In this document: piece by piece, positions 6,236-10,809 of the stretch | Layout of the letters: each line of letters begins with the position of its first letter | Numbering within the stretch: position 1 is the first letter of the stretch | Source: a bacterium | GTDB taxonomy: Bacteria > Patescibacteriota > Minisyncoccia > Minisyncoccales > CG1-02-41-26 | Reading direction: 5' to 3' | DNA length: 10,809 nt | NCBI GenBank assembly: GCA_021163625.1 | Contig: JAGGTS010000005.1 | Location: forward strand, 1 to 10,809 | Position numbers and translations under genes: made by a program | Notes under the pieces: generated by a model | What the model saw: the letters and a program-made list of their open reading frames with translations, nothing else | The model's database searches: none | What the model was told of the DNA's origin: nothing

Positions 6236-6655
6236 ATGCCAAAAGCAAAAACGATAATAAAACTTCATATTCCTGCCGGCAAAGCAACTCCTGCGCCGCC
6301 GATTGGCCCCGTACTTGCCCAACATAGGATAAATATCAATGATTTTTGCCAAAAGTTTAATGACGCGTCCAGGCAGCAGGAAGGGTTTATTATTCCGGTT
6401 GAGATTTTTGTTTATGAGGGCGGCTCGTTTGACTTTAAAATTAAAAGCCCGCTTACTTCAGACCTCTTAAAGAAGGCAGCTGGCATAGAAAAAGGCTCTG
6501 GCCAGCCAAATAAAAAGAAAGTTGGAAAAATTTCAAAAGAGCAGCTAAAAGAAATTGCATTGAAAAAAATGCCAGACCTTAATACGAACGACATAAACAA
6601 GGCAGTAAAAATTATTGAGGGAACAGCAAAAAATATGGGAATCACGGTTGAATAA
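6236..6655 (+). CDS. rplK: 50S ribosomal protein L11 (uL11)
   Basis: uL11 binds the GTPase-associated centre of 23S rRNA and helps recruit translation factors. The 139 residues are normal length. The N-terminal domain has the proline-rich IKLHIPAGKATPAPPIGPVL, and the C-terminal rRNA-binding domain has LKKAAGIEKGSG and KMPDLNTNDINKAVKIIEGTAKNMGI. The usual GQHGVNI reads AQHRINI here, a mild departure. It follows nusG by 33 bases without an SD. The usual partner rplA (uL1) does not follow; the next 186 bases hold a terminator and the thyX promoter. Confidence 0.97.
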   Translation: MPKAKTIIKLHIPAGKATPAPPIGPVLAQHRININDFCQKFNDASRQQEGFIIPVEIFVYEGGSFDFKIKSPLTSDLLKKAAGIEKGSGQPNKKKVGKISKEQLKEIALKKMPDLNTNDINKAVKIIEGTAKNMGITVE

Positions 6656-6760
6656 TCTGTATGTTGGCTGGATGCTTTCTGCTTTTGTTTTCTTTTAATT
6701 TAAGCTCATAACTTTCATACTCTCATTTAAATTATGCTTTCGGGGGAGCGCAGCAATAGA

Positions 6761-6793
6761 AATTGCTTTATTGACAAAGGCAATTGTTTTTTT
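6761..6793 (+). terminator. probable terminator of the secE-nusG-rplK transcript, overlapping P4
   Basis: AATTGCTTT (6761-6769) pairs with AAAGGCAATT (6776-6785) with one bulged G, and after one G comes a run of seven T residues (6787-6793). The loop contains most of the -35 box of the thyX promoter, and the last T of the run is the first base of its -10 box. A competing small hairpin, AGCAAT (6752-6757) with ATTGCT (6762-6767), shares the left arm. Confidence 0.55.
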
Positions 6794-6798
6794 ATAAT
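6771..6798 (+). promoter_or_regulatory. consensus promoter P4 of thyX
   Basis: TTGACA (6771-6776), a 16-nt spacer and TATAAT (6793-6798). The start is expected near 6805, giving a leader of about 37 nt that ends in the strong SD AAAAGGAGG (6826-6834), seven bases before the thyX ATG. Confidence 0.85.
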
Positions 6799-6841
6799 TA
6801 ACAAGCTATTTTAAAAAAGAATATTAAAAGGAGGATAAAAA

Positions 6842-7912
6842 ATGGCAGAGTTATTGGTAAGAAAAGGGGATTTTAGGATTTTGTCCGATGATGTCGGCAA
6901 GCTGGGGCCCAATGGGATGAACGAATTGGTTAAAGAAGCCGCCACCACCTGTTATCAAAGCCGCAAGACAAGCAAAAAAACTCCCGCTGATTTTGTGAAG
7001 TTTCTTAGAAGGAACAAGCATTTTTCAATGCTTGAGCATAGCTGGTTTACTTTTTTGGTGAAAATGGCCGATAAGAGCGATTTTTATAAAGTAGGATACA
7101 GCTTGCTCGCTTCCAACAGCTTGTTTTGCTTGACAGAAAGAGAAAATGCTTTTGTCGTCTCGGGGAACGCTCGCGTTTTTAATGAAGCATATTTGAAAAC
7201 AAAGAACAAGATAGTCGGGAATATGCTTTACGCCTTAAACAAGGAGAATCCTGTCATCTTTCCTTATTCGCCAAAGTACGAACATCTATCAGCTATTAGC
7301 ATAGAGAGAGGCCCGGAAATGATAAGTAAAGATGAAGTAATTGTCCATCGCGCTGTCGCGGTTGAATTCAACAATGTTTCGCGCGGTTTTACCCATGAGG
7401 ATGTCCGAAGCAGGGGTGGCGACCAAAAAATCGCTTCTTATGCCCAAGAAAGCACACGCTATGTTGATTATTTCAAAGGAGAGCTTAATGTGGATATGTT
7501 TCAGATAAAGTTTGTGCCAAACTATACCGGCCCGCAGGAATTTAACAGGGAAATTGAAGTTCTTTTGAGCAACGGAAAGCTCTATCATTGGACGCCGCGG
7601 CAGATGGCGGAAATAGAGGAAGCCTTTTACAGGGCATTGCGGAAAAACGGATGGAAACCGGAAGAAGCGCGGCAGTGGCTGCCAATTGGCATAAAAAGCC
7701 AGATAGTTCAGACTTATAATTTGAACGAGTGGCGGCATTGGTTTTATTTAAGAACTTCCCTTGCCGCCCATCCCGAGATTAGGGCAGTAGCCTTAAAGCT
7801 GTTAAAAGAGTTTCAGAAAAGGATGCCTGGTTTGTTTGATGATTTTGAATGCAGGCAAAGAAAAGACGGGACAGGGTATGCTGTCTACAAGGGAAACTCC
7901 AGTTTAATTTAA
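6842..7912 (+). CDS. thyX: flavin-dependent thymidylate synthase, long form with altered RHR motif
   Basis: ThyX makes dTMP from dUMP using methylenetetrahydrofolate, FAD and NADPH. Recognisable blocks are the N-terminal VKEAATTCYQSRK with MLEHSWFTFLV, then VSRGFTHEDV followed by ASYAQESTRYVDYF (FAD/dUMP-binding core), and the C-terminal EEARQWLPIGIKSQIV and NEWRHWFYLRTSLAAHPEIR, which carries the arginine expected near dUMP. At 356 aa it is well above the common 210-250 aa. About 100 residues (about 75-178, including VSGNARVFNEAYL) separate the FTFLV strand from the signature, as in some longer ThyX proteins. The canonical RHR reads RSR (189-191), and GGDQK (192-196) is inserted before IASY. 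It has its own promoter, the best SD of the window, and a terminator. The tmk gene follows. The family call is firm; activity of this variant is not shown. Confidence 0.9.
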   Translation: MAELLVRKGDFRILSDDVGKLGPNGMNELVKEAATTCYQSRKTSKKTPADFVKFLRRNKHFSMLEHSWFTFLVKMADKSDFYKVGYSLLASNSLFCLTERENAFVVSGNARVFNEAYLKTKNKIVGNMLYALNKENPVIFPYSPKYEHLSAISIERGPEMISKDEVIVHRAVAVEFNNVSRGFTHEDVRSRGGDQKIASYAQESTRYVDYFKGELNVDMFQIKFVPNYTGPQEFNREIEVLLSNGKLYHWTPRQMAEIEEAFYRALRKNGWKPEEARQWLPIGIKSQIVQTYNLNEWRHWFYLRTSLAAHPEIRAVALKLLKEFQKRMPGLFDDFECRQRKDGTGYAVYKGNSSLI

Positions 7913-7961
7913 TTTAGAATTTAACTGTCTTGTCCCAACCTGATTTCTATTTGCTCTTTAT

Positions 7962-7997
7962 AGGATTTTTGGCTGTTTAGGCTAAAAATCCTTTTTT
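7962..7997 (+). terminator. strong intrinsic terminator of thyX
   Basis: AGGATTTTTGGC (7962-7973) pairs with GCTAAAAATCCT (7981-7992) over 12 bp with one G-U pair, around the loop TGTTTAG. T residues run to 7997, followed by more T-rich sequence. It isolates thyX from tmk. Confidence 0.85.
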
Positions 7998-8015
7998 ATT
8001 TTTCTTTAAATAAGA

Positions 8016-8027
8016 TATAATAAGGAG
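8016..8027 (+). promoter_or_regulatory. -10 box and SD candidate before tmk
   Basis: A consensus TATAAT (8016-8021) lies directly before AAGGAG (8022-8027). No good -35 box is seen 16-18 bases upstream, where the sequence is T-rich terminator tail. The AAGGAG is 12 bases from the ATG; AAAGG at 8030-8034, five bases from it, is the better placed SD. If this -10 is used, the mRNA leader would be only about 12 nt. Confidence 0.4.
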
Positions 8028-8039
8028 AAAAAGGCAAAA

Positions 8040-8756
8040 ATGCAAAGTAAAAGCAAAACAGAAACAAAAAAAGGCAAGACAAAAGAAGATATTCTTTTTG
8101 AAAAAGAATACAGGAATTTAGACAACGAAGTTGTTTTATCTGCCCCGAAAAATGCTTATTTTATTGTTTTAGAGGGGATAGACGGGTCTGGGAAAGGGGC
8201 TCAGGTCAGTTTTTTAAAGAAGTTTTTTAAAAGCAGGCGAGCTGGTAAGTTAATAGCGACAAGAGAGCCGACTAAAAGGACGCAAACAGGAAGGGAGATA
8301 AATAAAGTTTTGGTTAGGAAAGAAAAAATTTCCCCAAAAAGGCTCCAAGAACTTTTTTGCAAAGACAGGGAATACCACCTGAAACGGACTATAATGCCTG
8401 CCCTCAAAAAAGGAAAAGTTGTTGTTTCTGACAGGTATTTTTTTTCAACAATAGCTTATGGTATGGCTGACGGTCTTGATGAATCATATTTATTTGGCCT
8501 TAATAAAAATTTTTTACTGCCGGATTTAGTTTTCTTTTTAGACGTAAAACCAGCGGTTAGCCTGAAAAGAGTGGCAAAGCGGGGCAAAGAAAAAAGCATT
8601 TTTGAAAAAAAGAGCAAGCTTGAAAAAGTTTACAAAAGCTATAAAATGATATTTAGAAGCCTTAAAAAACGTTTGGATATTTGTTTTATAAACGGCAATA
8701 AGCCGATTGGCGAAGTTTCAAAGGAAATAAGAAAAGTTTTGGAAAAAGCCGTTTAA
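8040..8756 (+). CDS. tmk: thymidylate kinase (dTMP kinase)
   Basis: Tmk phosphorylates dTMP to dTDP with ATP in the cytoplasm, the step directly after ThyX. The P-loop is EGIDGSGKGAQ with Lys52, followed by TREPT (dTMP-binding Arg), the DRYFFST motif (Asp131-Arg132-Tyr133) after VVVS, and PDLVFFLDV with the LID-like region around RVAKRGKEK. Most Tmk proteins have 200-215 residues; this one has 238 because about 40 residues precede the first strand (YFIVLEGID). That extension is Lys-rich. No other ATG lies in frame before the P-loop, and an SD supports 8040, so the extension appears genuine. It starts the tmk-deoC-gatB run. It could in principle be another P-loop nucleoside monophosphate kinase, but the DRY motif and the thyX neighbour favour Tmk. 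Confidence 0.9.
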   Translation: MQSKSKTETKKGKTKEDILFEKEYRNLDNEVVLSAPKNAYFIVLEGIDGSGKGAQVSFLKKFFKSRRAGKLIATREPTKRTQTGREINKVLVRKEKISPKRLQELFCKDREYHLKRTIMPALKKGKVVVSDRYFFSTIAYGMADGLDESYLFGLNKNFLLPDLVFFLDVKPAVSLKRVAKRGKEKSIFEKKSKLEKVYKSYKMIFRSLKKRLDICFINGNKPIGEVSKEIRKVLEKAV

Positions 8757-8786
8757 TTCTTATTTTTAGGGAAAAAATAAATCAAT

Positions 8787-9521
8787 ATGATTAAAGATAT
8801 CGCCAAAATTATTGACCATACGAACATAAATCCGTCTTCAACAGAAAAAGATATTAAAGAAACCTGCAAGGAAGCTAAAAGATATAATTTTAGGGCGGTT
8901 TGTTGCAATCCTGAATATGTAAAACTGGTCAGCAAAGAACTAAAAGGAACAAAAATAAAAACAGTTGTTCTTTGCGACCCTCCAATGGGCCTTAGCCCTC
9001 ATCTCAAAAGAGTGCAAATGTGCAAAGAGGCGAAAAAGAACGGCGCGGACGAAATTGATATAGTGATGAATATTATTGATATGAAGTACGAAAGGTACGA
9101 CGATATCCTAAATGATTTAAAAGAGATTGCTAAAATTTTGCCGACAAAAGTAATAATCGGCTCTGGCTATTTGACAGACAAAGAAATAATAAGAGCGTCT
9201 GAACTTGTAAAGGAGGCAGGCGCTTTTTGCGTGAAAACAGCAACGGAAAAAGATCCTCTTGAGCACATAGAATTGAAAGAAAAAGCAAGGCATTTAAAGT
9301 TGATGAGAAAGGGGGCGCCGGGGCTTAAAATAAAAGCGGCAGGGAAAATTAGGAGCTACCGGGATTTTCTAATGATGGTTGATGCGGGCGCTGATATCAT
9401 TGGTTCAAGCTCAAGTTTGAATATTATTAAGGGTTATAAAAAGCATAAAGCTTTACATCCTCCAAAAAAACGCACAGGTTCAAAGAAAAAAACAAAAAAT
9501 GATTCTCTTAAAATAAGATAA
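8787..9521 (+). CDS. deoC: deoxyribose-phosphate aldolase, divergent
   Basis: DeoC splits 2-deoxy-D-ribose 5-phosphate into glyceraldehyde 3-phosphate and acetaldehyde through a Lys Schiff base, usually to recover carbon from deoxynucleosides. The 244-residue TIM barrel begins with the family start IAKIIDHTNINP. It keeps GADEIDIVMN with Asp91, VKTATEKDP with the expected Schiff-base Lys150, and IKAAGKIRS with the second catalytic Lys183. Differences from the E. coli pattern are AGKIR in place of AGGVR at the phosphate-binding loop, DPPMG where an FPxG-like motif is usual, and a basic C-terminal tail of about 25 residues. It lies 30 bases after tmk and 29 before gatB with no promoter or terminator between, so an operon is likely. 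No SD is visible. Confidence 0.88.
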   Translation: MIKDIAKIIDHTNINPSSTEKDIKETCKEAKRYNFRAVCCNPEYVKLVSKELKGTKIKTVVLCDPPMGLSPHLKRVQMCKEAKKNGADEIDIVMNIIDMKYERYDDILNDLKEIAKILPTKVIIGSGYLTDKEIIRASELVKEAGAFCVKTATEKDPLEHIELKEKARHLKLMRKGAPGLKIKAAGKIRSYRDFLMMVDAGADIIGSSSSLNIIKGYKKHKALHPPKKRTGSKKKTKNDSLKIR

Positions 9522-9550
9522 AAGCGAACTCTTAAAAGCAGACATAAATT

Positions 9551-10809
9551 ATGTATAAACCAACAATCGGGTTAGAGATTCATGCAGAGCTTAAAACGGC
9601 ATCAAAAATGTTTTGCTCTTGCAAGAACGATCCGGAAGAGAAAAAACCTAATACAAATGTTTGTCCAGTTTGCCTTGCTCATCCCGGAACTCTGCCAACT
9701 ATAAACAAAAAGGCGGTTGAAAAAGTTATCAAAACCGCAATGTCTTTGAACTGCAAGATAAACAAAGAAAGTTTTTTTGAGAGGAAAAATTATTTTTATC
9801 CAGACCTGCCAAAAGGTTATCAGATTTCCCAATACCTTATGCCCTTGGGCAAAGACGGCTATCTTGATATTGAAGATGAGGACGGCTCAAGGAAAAGAAT
9901 AAGAATAGAAAGAATTCATTTAGAGGAAGATACAGGTAGTTTGATTCATTCAGGCAAGGGCGATTATTCCTTGGTTGATTATAACAGGGCAGGAGTTCCT
10001 TTGATGGAGCTTGTTACAGAGCCGGACATTAAAACTGCTTATCAGGCAAAAGCTTTTGCCTCCGGTTTGCAGATGGTTTTAAGATATCTCGGAGTTTCAG
10101 ATGCTGATATGGAAAAAGGGGAGATGAGATGCGAGGTCAACATAAGCATGCTAAAAGCCTCAGACGGCGATACCGGAAATGACAAAGCAACTTTTAGGTC
10201 AAAAGATGGCATTTCAAACTTAAAATTAGGAACGAAAGTTGAGATTAAAAATTTAAATTCTCTGCGGGCCGTTGAAAGGGCGATTGCCTATGAAATAGAA
10301 AGGCAAACAGAGGTTTTAAAAGCAGGGGGCAAGGTTGTGCAGGAAACAAGAGGCTGGGACGACAAAAAGGGCATAACTTTTTCTCAAAGAAAGAAAGAGG
10401 AATCCCATGATTACCGTTATTTCCCAGAACCAGACTTATTGCCGTTGGAAATTAGCGATGAGTTTTTGGAAGAGGTAAAAGCTGAAATTCCAGAGCTTCC
10501 CTTGCAGAGAAAACAGAGGTTTAAAAAGGAATATTTTCTTCCTGATAAAGAAATAAATCTTTATACAAGCCAGAAGGAATTAGGAGATTATTTTGAGAAA
10601 GTTATTTCAGAGCTTTCAGATTGGATAAAGTCAAAAGACTTAAAGCAGGAAGTTAAAACGGCAGAGTTTAAAAAACTGGCAAAGCTTGCTTCAAATTATA
10701 TTGCAACCGACCTCCAATCTCTTTTGCTTTCAAAAAATATAAATGTTTTAAGCGACAGGTTTTTAATTACGCCGGAAAATTTTGCAGAATTCTTAAGTAT
10801 GATTTACAA
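9551..10809 (+). CDS. gatB: Asp/Glu-tRNA(Asn/Gln) amidotransferase subunit B, 3' end outside the window
   Basis: GatB is the kinase/tRNA-binding subunit of GatCAB, which converts Glu-tRNA-Gln and Asp-tRNA-Asn to the amide forms, with ammonia delivered from GatA. The ATG at 9551 gives the family start MYKPTIGLEIHAEL. Four cysteines (22, 24, 38, 41; CSC and CPVC) match the structural zinc site of some GatB proteins. Further signatures are YPDLPKGYQISQY, HLEEDTGS, LVDYNRAGVPLMELVTEPD, EKGEMRCEVNIS and VEIKNLNSLRAVERAI. Some 419 codons are present, reaching into the helical and YqeY-like tail region; the usual length is about 475-480, so some 55-60 codons should be missing. It follows deoC by 29 bases without an SD. 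gatA and gatC are not in the window. Confidence 0.96.
   Translation, partial: MYKPTIGLEIHAELKTASKMFCSCKNDPEEKKPNTNVCPVCLAHPGTLPTINKKAVEKVIKTAMSLNCKINKESFFERKNYFYPDLPKGYQISQYLMPLGKDGYLDIEDEDGSRKRIRIERIHLEEDTGSLIHSGKGDYSLVDYNRAGVPLMELVTEPDIKTAYQAKAFASGLQMVLRYLGVSDADMEKGEMRCEVNISMLKASDGDTGNDKATFRSKDGISNLKLGTKVEIKNLNSLRAVERAIAYEIERQTEVLKAGGKVVQETRGWDDKKGITFSQRKKEESHDYRYFPEPDLLPLEISDEFLEEVKAEIPELPLQRKQRFKKEYFLPDKEINLYTSQKELGDYFEKVISELSDWIKSKDLKQEVKTAEFKKLAKLASNYIATDLQSLLLSKNINVLSDRFLITPENFAEFLSMIY

Noticed and set aside
6661..6711. 16-codon hydrophobic frame after rplK with a lipobox-like LAGC near its start
   Set aside because: It has no SD, is too short for a signal peptide with a mature part, and lies in T-rich sequence where hydrophobic codons are expected.
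7289..7738. 149-codon open frame on the - strand inside thyX
   Set aside because: It lies entirely within a well-recognised ThyX frame and shows no family likeness, promoter or SD.

Overview
The window is a low-GC bacterial chromosome segment with all nine or ten protein genes on the + strand, densely packed and mostly housekeeping. The proteins are lysine-rich, several key genes lack a Shine-Dalgarno (SD) sequence, PheT lacks its usual bacterial tRNA-binding domain, and rplK is not followed by rplA. Together these point to a reduced-genome lineage of the Patescibacteria/CPR type, perhaps Parcubacteria-like. That placement is an inference from gene content and style, not from a marker-gene tree.

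Bases 1-399 are non-coding but rich in structure: a 14-bp perfect inverted repeat, a TTTAGAA heptamer ladder, a promoter that leads within about 70 nt into a strong intrinsic terminator, and then a second promoter. That second promoter drives an unrecognised 130-aa protein (400-792) that has its own SD and terminator. After a non-coding gap come pheT (phenylalanyl-tRNA synthetase beta chain, 1008-3128) and gyrB (DNA gyrase B, 3177-5219).

A strong promoter then opens the secE-nusG-rplK block (protein export, transcription elongation, ribosomal protein uL11; 5370-6655). Its leader is almost entirely a terminator-like hairpin. The block ends in an element where an apparent terminator hairpin overlaps the promoter of the next gene, thyX.

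The last third leans toward thymidylate metabolism. ThyX (6842-7912, flavin-dependent dTMP synthesis, with an altered RHR signature) has its own promoter and a long terminator. Thymidylate kinase Tmk (8040-8756) and deoxyribose-phosphate aldolase DeoC (8787-9521) follow, and then gatB (from 9551, cut by the window end), which serves Gln/Asn-tRNA formation. ThyX and Tmk catalyse consecutive steps from dUMP to dTDP; DeoC handles the sugar phosphate released by deoxynucleoside breakdown.

Four promoters with perfect TTGACA boxes and identical 16-nt spacers make the transcription units easy to see. I found no tRNA, rRNA, CRISPR array, insertion sequence or phage gene. There is no obvious new multi-gene system. 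The best leads are the ThyX variant, the orphan 400-792 gene with its upstream regulatory region, the secE leader hairpin, and the fused terminator/promoter before thyX.
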